A stretch of DNA of 64,000 bases, from NCBI RefSeq assembly GCF_046630445.1, contig NC_092335.1, forward strand, positions 122,001-186,000. The letters are read 5' to 3'. This document shows positions 1 to 10,700 of the stretch, one piece after another. Position 1 is the stretch's first letter. Each line of letters starts with the position of its first letter. Below the pieces are notes generated by a model. The model was not told the origin of the DNA. It was given only the letters and a program-made list of their open reading frames with translations, and did no database searches. A program made the translations under genes and the position numbers. The DNA comes from Rutidosis leptorrhynchoides (taxonomy: Eukaryota > Streptophyta > Magnoliopsida > Asterales > Asteraceae).

Positions 1-164
1 GTGATCAGGAATGATCACAACACCGGCCTATAAATAAAGCAGGTCGATATAAATAACTAACTTAGGTCAAGTCTTAGTATGATAGATATTGTACATGGAG
101 CAAGTAGACATAGAACAGTACTCAATATGCATTGGTTTGATCGGAACAGCTTACGGACACACAC

Positions 165-351
165 TTTCTATTTTTAGAAAGTTTCTATTTTTGGAAAGTT
201 TCTATTTTTGGAAAGTTTCTATTTTTAGCAGGTTTCCATTTTTGGAAAGTTTCTATTTTTGGAAAGTTTCTATTTTTGGAAAGTTTCCAAATTTAGAAAG
301 TTGCTATTTTAGGAAAGTTTATAAGTTAGGAAAGTTTCCTTAATTAGAAAG
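165..351. repeat. 17-bp minisatellite, 11 copies, in B left LTR
   Basis: Eleven consecutive units of consensus TTTCTATTTTTGGAAAG fit exactly into 187 bp. The last four units are more diverged. The right LTR has twelve units at 31612-31815. Confidence 0.95.
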
Positions 352-1665
352 TCAACTGAAAGTCAAAGTCAACCGAAAGTCAACTCAAAAGTCAACCTTG
401 GTCAAACATGGTCAACGTAAATTTTAAAAGTGTAAGTTATAATAATAATATAAGTTATAACGTTTATTAAAGTTAAATATGTCTAATTATGCCATAACAT
501 AAGTTTAATTAAATTAAAATGAATTATTAAAGTTAATATACGTTTAAATAATATAATTAATATAACATAAGTATTTAATTAATTAATTAAATATTATTCA
601 TAATATAAATATTATTAATTAATAATAAATTTTAAATCATATCATAAGTATTATTAATTAATAATGAATTATTAATCGTATCATAAGTTTCTAATTATAA
701 CTATTAAATCATAAGTATTTAATAATTAAATTATAATTAAGCCTTATAATAATTAAATAATTAATTAATCCTTATTATAAGTCTTATTATAGTAATCTCA
801 TAATATAAGTTTAATACTTATCATAAGTATTTTTCATTAATAATGAAGTATTATTAATCATATGTTTAATTAAAATGTTAATTAAATCATAAATATTAAT
901 TAAATGATATAATAAATATATATCATAAGTTGTAAATAATAATAATTACTTTTTTATCATAAGTAATTAAATGATATTGAAATCCATTAATTATATCATA
1001 AGTTTAATAATTAATCATAAGTTTTAAATCAAAAGTTCATCGGGTCGTATCCTGAGCCCCGGGTGTCGGTTTTCGGCGAGCCTTACATATATCTCCGCCT
1101 AAACAAACCACCCGACACTTTGGTACACTCAAGAACACCCCAAGAACAGTCCACAAGTCTCGATGTACAGCCATTACACTACTTGGAACTTCAATTCACT
1201 CAAAAACGTGTTTTAGACGTAACGGGTGATTCGTGGCTCGGATTGAGATGACCCGAACATGAAAGTTCGTCCCACCATCAGTCCTAACACACTAACACAC
1301 CCTAAAGTCACCAAATATGGTCACAAAGTCGGACCAAACTGGTTCATACCAAAATCACATTTCAATCTTAACAAAATACCACTTTGATCATATCTAGGGC
1401 TCCGGGAATCGAAACGACATGAATCCGGAGCCTAAAATTAATGTCTTGATGAGAGAAACTCATTTATATACTTTATTTTATGATCAACATCAGTTAAAAT
1501 ATCAGAAACACACGAAAAAGCTGCTGTCCCAATTTTATCAAACCGAAAAATATGCAATCGAGCAATTCTACGCATACAATCAACATTACAACAACTAATA
1601 ATCATTATACTAATAATATAAACATAAAATACAGAAAAATAAATAAAAATTAAAAGTTCTAGGGT

Positions 1666-1670
1666 TAGGG
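1666..1670. repeat. Target site duplication of element A, left copy (TAGGG)
   Basis: TAGGG directly precedes the A 5' LTR and is repeated at 14792-14796 directly after the 3' LTR. The uninterrupted B right LTR (about 33150-33170) has the motif once at the same place and so acts as an empty site. Confidence 0.96.
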
Positions 1671-4600
1671 TGTAGTGACCCAAACTTTTCCATGTTTATA
1701 TATATTAATTGAGATTGATATTTACATGATTAAATGTTTCCAACATGTTAAGCAATCAAACTTGTTAAGACTTGATTAATTGAGATATGTTTCATATAGA
1801 CAATTGACCACCCAAGTTGACCGGTGATTCACGAACGTTAAAACTTGTAAAAACTATATGATGACATATATATGGATATATATATATATAGTTAACATGA
1901 TACTATGATAAGTAAACATATCATTAAGTATATTAACAATGAACTACATATGTAAAAATAAGACTACTAACTTAATGATTTTTAAACGAGACATATATGT
2001 AACGATTATCGTTGTAAAGACATTTAATGTATATATATCATATTAAGAGATATTCATACATGATAATATCATGATAATATAATAATTTAAAATCTCATTT
2101 GATATTATAAACATTGGTTTAATAACATTTAACAAGATCGTTAACCTAAAGGTTTCAAAACAACACTTACATGTAACGACTAACGATGACTTAACGACTC
2201 AGTTAAAATGTATATACATGTAGTGTTTTAATATGTATTTATACACTTTTGAAAGACTTCAATACACTTATCAAAATACTTCTACTTAAAAAAAATGCTT
2301 ACAATTACATCCTCGTTCAGTTTCATTAACAATTCTACTCGTATGCACCCGTATTCGTACTCGTACAATACACAGCTTTTAGATGTATGTACTATTGGTA
2401 TATACACTCCAATGATCAGCTCTTAGCAGCCCATGTGAGTCACCTAACACATGTGGGAACCATCATTTGGCAACTAGCATGAAATATCTCATAAAATTAC
2501 AAAAATATGAGTAATCATTCATGACTTATTTACATGAAAACAAAATTACATATCCTTTATATCTAATCCATACACCAACGACCAAAAACACCTAAAAATA
2601 CTTTCATTCTTCAATTTTCTTCATCTAATTGATCTCTCTCAAGTTCTATCTTCAAGTTCTAAGTGTTCTTCATATATTCTACAAGTTCTAGTTACATAAA
2701 ATCAAGAATACTTTCAAGTTTGCTAGCTCACTTCCAATCTTGTAAGGTGATCATCCAACCTCAAGAAATCTTTGTTTCTTACAGTAGGTTATCATTCTAA
2801 TACAAGGTAATAATCATATTCAAACTTTGGTTCAATTTCTATAACTATAACAATCTTATTTCAAGTGATGATCTTACTTGAACTTGTTTTCGTGTCATGA
2901 TTCTGCTTCAAGAACTTTCAAGCCATCCAAGGATCCTTTGAAGCTATATCTATTTTTCTCATTTCCAGTAGGTTTACCTACTAAAATTAAGGTAGTAATG
3001 ATGTTCATAACATCATTCGATACATACATATAAAACTATCTTATTCGAAGATTTAAACTTGTTATCACTAGAACATAGTTTAGTTAATTTTAAACTTGTT
3101 AGCAAATAAAGTTAATCCTTCTAAATTGACTTTTAAAATCCACTAAACACATGTTCTATATCTATATGATATGCTAACTTAATGATTTAAAACCTAAAAA
3201 CACGAAAAACACCGTAAAACCGGATTTACGCCGTCGTAGTAACACCGCGGGCTGTTTTGGGTTAGTTAATTAAAAACTATGATAAACTTTGATTTAAAAG
3301 TTGTTATTCTGAGAAAATAATTTTTATTATGAACATGAAACTATATCCAAAAATTATGGTTAAACTCAAAGTGGAAGTATGTTTTCTAAAATGGTCATCT
3401 AGACGTCGTTCTTTCGACTGAAATGACTACCTTTACAAAAACGACTTGTAACTTATTTTTCCGACAATAAACCTATACTTTTTCTGTTTAGATTCATAAA
3501 ATAGAGTTCATCATGAAACCATAGCAATTTGATTCACTCAAAACGGATTTAAAATGAAGAAGTTATGGGTAAAACAAGATTGGATAATTTTTCTCATTTT
3601 AGCTACGTGAAAAATTGTTAACAAATCTATTCCAACCATAACTTAATCAACTTGTATTGTATATTATGTAATCTTGAGATACCATAGACACGTATACAAT
3701 GTTTCGACCTATCATGTCGACACATTTATATATATTTCGGAACAACCATAGACACTCTATATGTGAATGTTGGAGTTAGCTATACATGGTTGAGGTTGAT
3801 TCCAAAATATATATAGTTTGAGTTGGGATCAATACTGAGATACGTATACACTGGGTCGTGGATTGATTCTAGATAATATTTATCGATTTATTTCTGTACA
3901 TCTAACTGTGGACAACTAGTTGTAGGTTACTAACGAGGACAGCGGACTTAATAAACTTAAAACATCAAAATATATTAAAAGTGTTGTAAATATATTTTGA
4001 ACATACTTTGATATATATGTATATATTGTTATAGGTTCGTGAATCAACCAGTGGCCAAGTCTTACTTCCCGACGAAGTAAAAATCGGTGAAAGTGAGTTA
4101 TAGTCCCACTTTTAAAATCTAATATTTTTGAGATGAGAATACATGCAGGTTTTATAAATGATTTACAACATAGACACAAGTACGTGAAACTACATTCTAT
4201 GGTTGAATTATCGAAATCGAATATGCCCCTTTTTATTAAGTCTGGTAATCTAAGAATTAGGGAACAGACACCCTAATTGACGCGAATCCTAAAGATAGAT
4301 CTATTGGGCCTAACAAACCCCATCCAAAGTACCGGATGCTTTAGTACTTCGAAATTTATATCATATCCGAAGGGTGTCCCGGAATGATGGGGATATTCTT
4401 ATATATGCATCTTGTTAATGTCGGTTACCAGGTGTTCACCATATGAATGATTTTTATCTCTATGTATGGGATGTGTATTGAAATATGAAATCTTGTGGTC
4501 TATTGTTACGATTTGATATATATAGGTTAACCCTATAACTCACCAACATTTTTGTTGACGTTTTAAGCATGTTTATTCTCAGGTGATTATTAAGAGCTTC

Positions 4601-4925
4601 CGCTGTTGCATACTTAAATAAGGACGAGATTTGGAGTCCATGCTTGTATGATATTGTGTAAAAACTACATTCAAGAAACTTATTTTGTTGTAACATATTT
4701 GTATTGTAAACCATTATGTAATGGTCGTGTGTAAACAGGATATTTTAGATTATCATTATTTGATAATCTACGTAAAGCTTTTTAAACCTTTATTGATGAA
4801 ATAAAGGTTATGGTTTGTTTTAAAATGAATGCAGTCTTTGAAAAACGTCTCATATAGAGGTCAAAACCTCGCAACGAAATCAATTAATATGGAACGTTTT
4901 TAATCAATAAGAACGGGACATTTCA
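1671..4925 (+). repeat. Element A 5' LTR (3255 bp)
   Basis: The LTR begins TGTAGTGACC and ends GGGACATTTCA. It is near-identical to 11535-14791, with scattered substitutions and small indels. It is AT-rich. The 3' third carries the motif core shared with the LTRs of B and C (about 4091-4612). Short ORFs such as 3916-4179 and 4460-4714 recur in every LTR of the family and are not supported as genes. Confidence 0.96.
4535..4612 (+). promoter_or_regulatory. Conserved LTR core block with stem-loop (A 5' LTR)
   Basis: The block reads ACTCACCAAC, a small hairpin CAACA-TTTT-TGTTG (4544-4557), then TTCTCAGGT, then GCTTCCGCTGT. The same order occurs in the LTRs of B (30884-30967, reverse strand) and C (22521-22599), which are otherwise largely different. 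Its role is unknown; an R/U5, RNA-processing or packaging element would fit. Confidence 0.7.
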
Positions 4926-4927
4926 GT

Positions 4928-4939
4928 TGGTATCCGAGC
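4928..4939 (+). other. Primer-binding site of element A (initiator tRNA-Met type)
   Basis: TGGTATCCGAGC lies two bases after the LTR end. It differs at one base from the usual plant TGGTATCAGAGC complement of initiator tRNA-Met. D has the same variant (reverse strand, 47890-47901), so the change is fixed in the family. Confidence 0.88.
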
Positions 4940-5134
4940 GTTGGTCTTAGAGAACCAGAATTTTGCATTAGTGTGTCTTATCTAGTTTGTTAGGATGCAT
5001 TAGTGAGTCTGGACTTCGACCGTGTTTACTTGAAAAATGATTGCTTAACAAATTTTGTTGGAAACTATATATTTTTAACATGTGAATATTATGTGATATA
5101 TTAATCTCTTAACGCGTTTGATATTATGTGATAG

Positions 5135-5740
5135 ATGTCTACCTCTAGAACAAGTCCCATTGACTCACCTAATAATAATGAAGAGTCAAATGTAAATTGG
5201 AATGATTCGTGGACTGATTCACAAGTTCCCGAAGAGGAACCGGAAGAAGAGTCGGAACCGGAAGAAGAATCGGAACCGGAAGAAGAATCGGAACCGGATG
5301 AAGAAATAGAACCGGTGGGGGAAATAATAAAACGGTTAAGTAAAAGAAAATCCTCAACCAACCGACCAAGGTTAATTATGGTCAATGGTGTTTCCGCCAA
5401 GAAAGCAAAATATTGGGAGGATTACCAATTCTCCGATGAATCGGATTCCGACGAGAATTCCGATGATGTTATAGAAATTACCCCAACTGAATTTAAAAAG
5501 GCAAAAGAAAATAATAAGGGAAAGGGAATAAAAATAGAGAAATCTAATTCCAACCCCGATGAACTTTATATGTATCGTCAACCCCCGAAGTCCTTAAGTT
5601 GTAACAATGACCCGGGAACCTCTAAACCACCAGGTTTTTCTAAACCAATGTGGATAACGATGGCTCGTATTAGGGGAACATCATATATCCCTAGAAACTT
5701 GGCAAAACAAACCAAAACCGAAGAAGAAGAAACAAGCTAG
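5135..5740 (+). CDS. Element A accessory ORF X: acidic repeat protein of unknown function
   Basis: A 201-aa ORF starts about 200 bp after the PBS, in the sense strand of the element. The first third is Ser/Asn-rich. Next comes a Glu/Pro/Ser repeat of the form SEPEEE (about residues 31-57), a basic KRLSKRK stretch near residue 66 that could be a nuclear localisation signal, a second acidic Asp/Ser patch, a lysine-rich stretch and a Glu-rich tail. I recognise no enzyme motif or zinc site. Homologues lie at the same place in D and E (204 aa each). Here the tail ends three residues early because a GAG codon became TAG. The number and spelling of acidic repeats vary among copies. It may be a co-captured host fragment or a retroelement accessory protein; the function is unknown. 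Confidence 0.72.
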   Translation: MSTSRTSPIDSPNNNEESNVNWNDSWTDSQVPEEEPEEESEPEEESEPEEESEPDEEIEPVGEIIKRLSKRKSSTNRPRLIMVNGVSAKKAKYWEDYQFSDESDSDENSDDVIEITPTEFKKAKENNKGKGIKIEKSNSNPDELYMYRQPPKSLSCNNDPGTSKPPGFSKPMWITMARIRGTSYIPRNLAKQTKTEEEETS

Positions 5741-5886
5741 TCGGAATAAGATAGTTGTATTCGTGTGGTGTAATATAAGTAATATAGTGTGCTTATGCTT
5801 TATGATATATGTAAAAGTTGCTTGTATTAATAAGTATTTTTTTTATGAATCTAACTCTTGTCTATTTTACAGTATAAAAACACAAA

Positions 5887-6568
5887 ATGGATAGACAACC
5901 CAATATTTTAAGAGACCTACCCGGAGACATGATTGATGAAATCTTGTCTAGAGTCGGTCAGAATTCTTCGGCACAACTATTTAAGGCGAGATCAGTTTGT
6001 AAGATATTCGAAGAACGTTCCAAGAATGCCTTGGTTTATAAAAGGCTTTCGTTCGAAAGATGGGGGATATCACATTGGGAAATCCTTAAGTTACGATGTG
6101 TTTACTTTGACGCATATATTGCGGGGAACCCAAATGCTATTTTACGCAATGGGTTAAGAAATTATTTTGACTCAATATATCCGAATATTGTACTTCGTGA
6201 TTTAGAAAAAGCGGCTAACATGCAACATAAAGAAGCATGTTATGCTTACGGATTAGTAATGTTCGCTTCACCAAAGTGAGAACAAGAACATCGGGCTACA
6301 ACTATTAAATAAAACGTTCCCACAAGTGACGGAGTCGGTAATTGGGGTAAGAAATGAGGTTTTTAGATTGTTACGGGACTGTTGGACATTACCTAACCCT
6401 CGTCCCTTTGACGACGTTACAACACGCTATCTTATCAACGGCCATAACGGTTATGTTCCACAAGACCAAGGATGGGAAGTAATCCTAGTAAAACCAGAAT
6501 GCATGACTTGTTTCTGGACGTATGAATTACGTGTCTTTATTGCCTTTGCTGAACGACTTGTGTACTAG
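5887..6568 (+). pseudogene. Element A F-box cargo gene, frameshifted
   Basis: This is the A copy of the F-box ORF that is intact in D (46257-46940) and E (59800-60483). The frame is open from 5887 to the TGA at 6277-6279 and gives an F-box (about residues 9-52, with LPGDMIDEILSRV) plus the GNPNAILRNG and Sel1-like middle. A 2-base deletion near 6267-6270, relative to D and E, shifts the frame. The rest (C-terminal part ending AFAERLVY) continues in another frame from about 6270 to 6568. F-box proteins bind SKP1 and select substrates for SCF ubiquitin ligases. The family match to plant At2g35280/At1g67623-type proteins is from memory of the pattern. Confidence 0.85.
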
Positions 6569-6756
6569 CTAGAATTATCTTCACAACCATCTTGTATCAA
6601 ATTTATTGTGTGCTATATTTCATGCTATATGTAAAATAAGCGGTATTGTAAGTTTGTAAAATATTGTGTAAAAGTTTGAACGCGAAATATTATTATAATC
6701 AGTTTTTCATATAGAATTGTAGTAGTTGAATTGTATATTAGCTACTAAGTATGAAC

Positions 6757-6777
6757 TTAACGGGTAGGTACTACCCG
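6757..6777 (+). promoter_or_regulatory. Internal copy of the PPT/LTR junction inside a hairpin
   Basis: TTAACGGGTAGGTACT at 6757-6772 is identical to 11520-11535, the 16 bases that end at the first base of the 3' LTR. Here it is extended into an inverted repeat CGGGTAG-GTA-CTACCCG (6761-6777). It lies between the F-box ORF and gag. D (46048-46068) and E (59587-59607) keep it. It may act as a second plus-strand priming site or be a scar of cargo acquisition. Confidence 0.75.
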
Positions 6778-6909
6778 AATTTAAACTTATAAAACACTAA
6801 TATGAAGAAAAAGCTTTTATAAATGAGTTCATATGATGCTACGAAATACTATTAACTACTCTTAATATTCTATATGATTAACTTGTTCCATTTGATTATT
6901 TTGAAGGAA

Positions 6910-7743
6910 ATGGCACCGACTACTCGACACACCGTGAATATGAATGAAGAGGAATTCCGTACTTTTCTAGCTTCAAACATAGCCGCAGTACAGGCTGCGC
7001 TACATACCAACAATAATCTTGGATCTAGCAGTACAGGAAATCGTGTAGGATGCACCTACAAAGAATTCACTGCCTGCAAACCTTTGGAATTTGATGGAAC
7101 CGAAGGACCGATCGGATTGAAACGATAGACCGAGAAGGTCGAATCGGTGTTTGCCATAAGTAAGTGTACTGAAGAGGACAAAGTGAAGTACGCTACGCAT
7201 ACTTTCACAGGTTCTGCGTTAACATGGTGGAATACCTATCTAGAGCAAGTGGGACAAGACGATGCGTACGCACTACCGTGGTCAGCATTCAAGCACTTGA
7301 TGAACGAGAAGTACCGTCCCAGAAACGAGGTCAATAAGCTCAAGACAGAACTTAGAGGGTTACGAACCCAAGGATTTGATATTACCACGTACGAAAGACG
7401 ATTCACAGAATTGTACCTATTGTGTCCGGGAGCATTCGAAGATGAGGAAGAGAAGATCGACGCGTTTGTGAAAGGATTACCGGAAAGAATCCAAGAAGAT
7501 ATAAGTTCACACGAGCCCGCTTCCATACAACAGGCATGTAGAATGGCTCACAAACTAGTGAACCAGATTGAAGAAAGAATTAAAGAACATACTACTGAAG
7601 AGGCCAATGTGAAGCAAGTCAAAAGAAAGTGGGAGGAAAATGGTGATAAGAATCCCCAATACAACAACAACAGCAATTACAATAATAATCGCAACAATTA
7701 TCCCAACAATCGCAACATCAATCGCAACTACAACAAACGACCC

Positions 7744-7774
<31 letters not shown>

Positions 7775-10700
7775 GCAGCAGCAGCAACTACAACAATCAT
7801 CCCAACAACAATAATAACCGCAACAACAACAACAATCAGAAGCAGCTATGCCAAAGGTGTGAAAAGTATCACTCGGGGTTCTGCACCAAATTTTGCAACA
7901 AGTGTAAAAGAAATGGTCATAGCGCGGCGAAGTGTGAGGTCTACGGACCAGGGGTTAATAGAACGAAAGGAACAAATGGTGTCGGAACGAGTAATGGTGG
8001 AGCAAGTAGTGTCGGAGCAAGTTATGCCAATGTAGTTTGTTATAAATGTGGAAAACCGGGTCACATTATTAGAAATTGCCCGAACCAGGAGAACACGAAT
8101 GGACAAGGCCGCGGAAGAGTTTTCAATATTAATGCGGCAGAGGCACAGGAAGACCCGAAGCTTGTTACGGGTACGTTTCTTATTGACAATAAATCTGCTT
8201 ACGTTTTATTTGATTCGGGTGCGGATAGAAGCTATATGAGTAGAGATTTTTGTGCTAAATTAAGTTGTCCATTGACGCCTTTGGATAGTAAATTTTTACT
8301 CGAATTAGCAAATGGTAAATTAATTTCAGCAGATAATATATGTCGGAATCGAGAAATTAAACTGGTTAGCGAAACATTTAAGATTGATTTGATACCAGTA
8401 GAGTTAGGGAGTTTTGATGTGATAATCGGTATGGACTGGTTGAAAGAAGTGAAAGCAGAGATCGTTTGTTACAAAAATGAAATTCGCATTATACGAGAAA
8501 AAGGAAAACCCTTAATGGTGTACGGAGAAAAGGGCAACACGAAGCTACATCTTATTAGTAATTTGAAGGCACAAAAACTAATAAGAAAAGGTTGCTATGC
8601 TGTTCTAGCACACGTCGAGAAAGTACAAACTGAAGAAAAGAGCATCAATGATGTTCCCATTGTAAAAGAATTTCCCGATGTATTTCCGAAAGAATTACCG
8701 GGATTACCCCCACATCGATCCGTTGAATTTCAAATAGATCTTGTACCAGGAGCTGCACCAATAGCTCGTGCTCCTTACAGACTCGCACCCAGCGAGATGA
8801 AAGAACTGCAAAGCCAATTACAAGAACTTTTAGAGCGTGGTTTCATTCGACCAAGCACATCACCGTGGGGAGCTCCTGTTTTGTTTGTCAAGAAGAAAGA
8901 TGGTACATTCAGGTTGTGTATCGACTACCGAGAGTTGAACAAACTTACCATCAAAAACCGCTACCCACTACCGAGAATCGACGACTTATTTGATCAACTA
9001 CAAGGCTCGTCTGTTTATTCAAAGATTGACTTACGTTCCGGGTATCATCAAATGCGGGTGAAAGAAGATGATATTCCAAAGACTGCTTTCAGAACACGTT
9101 ACGGTCATTACGAGTTTATGGTCATGCCGTTTGGTTTAACTAATGCACCAGCTGTGTTCATGGACCTTATGAACCGAGTGTGTGGACTATACCTTGACAA
9201 GTTTGTCATTGTTTTCATTGATGACATACTTATTTACTCAAAGAATGACCAAGAACACGGTGAACATTTGAGAAAGGTGTTAGAAGTATTGAGGAAGGAA
9301 GAATTGTATGCTAAGTTTTCAAAGTGTGCATTTTGGTTGGAAGAAGTTCAATTCCTCGGCCACATAGTGAACAAAGAAGGTATTAAGGTGGATCCGGCAA
9401 AGATAGAAACTATTGAAAAGTGGGAAACCCTGAAAACTCCGAAACACATACGCCAGTTTTTAGGACTAGCTGGTTACTACAGAAGGTTCATCCAAGACTT
9501 TTCCAGAATAGCAAAACCCTTGACTGCATTAACGCATAAAGGGAAGAAATTTGAATGGAATGATGAACAAGAGAAAGCGTTTCAGTTATTGAAGAAAAAG
9601 CTAACTACGGCACCTATATTGTCATTGCCTGAAGGGAATGATGATTTTGTGATTTATTGTGACGCATCAAAGCAAGGTCTCGGTTGTGTATTAATGCAAC
9701 GAACGAAGGTGATTGCTTATGCGTCTAGACAATTGAAGATTCACGAACAAAATTATACGACGCATGATTTGGAATTAGGCGCGGTTGTTTTTGCATTAAA
9801 GACTTGGAGGCACTACTTATATGGGGTCAAAAGTATTATATATACCGACCACAAAAGTCTTCAACACATATTTAATCAAAAACAACTGAATATGAGGCAG
9901 CGTAGGTGGATTGAATTATTGAATGATTACAACTTTGAGTTTCGTTACCACCCGGGGAAGGCAAATGTGGTAGCCGATGCCTTGAGCAGGAAGGACAGAG
10001 AACCCATTCGAGTAAAATCTATGAATATAATGATTCATAATAACCTTACTACTCAAATAAAGGAGGCGCAACAAGGAGTTTTAAAAAAGGGAAATTTAAA
10101 GGATGAAATACCTAAAGGATCGGAGAAGCATCTTAATATTCGGGAAGACGGAACCCGGTATAGGGCTGAAAGGATTTAGGTACCAAAATTTGGAGATATG
10201 AGAGAAATGGTACTTAGAGAAGCTCATAAAACCAGATACTCAATACATCCTGGAACGGGGAAGATGTACAAGGATCTCAAGAAACATTTTTGGTGGCCGG
10301 GTATGAAAGCCGATGTTGCTAAATACGTAGGAGAATGTTTGACGTGTTCTAAGGTCAAAGCTGAGCATCAGAATCCATCAGGTCTACTTCAACAACCCGA
10401 AATCCCGGAATGGAAATGGGAAAACATTACCATAGATTTCATCACTAAATTGCCAAAGACTGCAAGTGGTTTTGATACTATTTGGGTAATAGTTGATCGT
10501 CTCACCAAATCAGCACACTTCCTGCCAATAAGAGAAGATGACAAGATGGAGAAGTTAGCACGACTGTATTTGAAGGAAGTCGTCTCCAGACATGGAATAC
10601 CAATCTCTATTATCTCTGATAGGGATGGCAGATTTATTTCAAGATTCTGGCAGACATTACAGCAAGCATTAGGAACTCGTCTAGACATGAGTACTGCCTA

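Larger units (their letters stand above)
1..1670 (-). repeat. Element B left (3') LTR, outer part
   Basis: This stretch aligns with 31448 to about 33163 of the right LTR with few changes. It holds a 17-bp minisatellite, a short run of GAAAGTCAAC-like repeats (about 347-412), and a very AT-rich block (about 420-1030) full of ATAAGTATTAATTAAT-like words. The alignment stops at 1670, where element A begins. I see no gene in it. Short ORFs at 89-343, 1063-1251 and 1438-1683 recur in the other LTR copy or translate the repeats. Confidence 0.92.

Noticed and set aside
89-343. 84-aa ORF with repeated ESFYFWKVSIF-like words
   Set aside because: It is a translation of the 17-bp minisatellite in the B LTR; the frame is not preserved in the right LTR beyond the repeats.
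3916-4179. 87-aa ORF (CKSFIKPACILI...) recurring about six times in the window
   Set aside because: It recurs only because the A-family LTRs are near-identical. It is antisense to the element and shows no sign of coding constraint.
5169-5369. Antisense Pro/Leu-rich ORF opposite the acidic ORF (also 47458-47658 and 61001-61201)
   Set aside because: It is the mirror of the Glu-rich repeats. The sense frame is preferred because it starts with a well-placed ATG, has the same strand as the element and keeps its length in all copies.
7126-7128. Possible programmed UAG readthrough in element A gag
   Set aside because: D and E have TGG at this codon and it lies early in Gag, so a nonsense mutation is simpler.
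7555-7800. Antisense Val-rich ORFs and Thr-rich ORFs over gag (also at 44802-45270 and 58311-58809)
   Set aside because: They are other-frame readings of the CAA/AAC repeats that encode the Asn-rich Gag linker.
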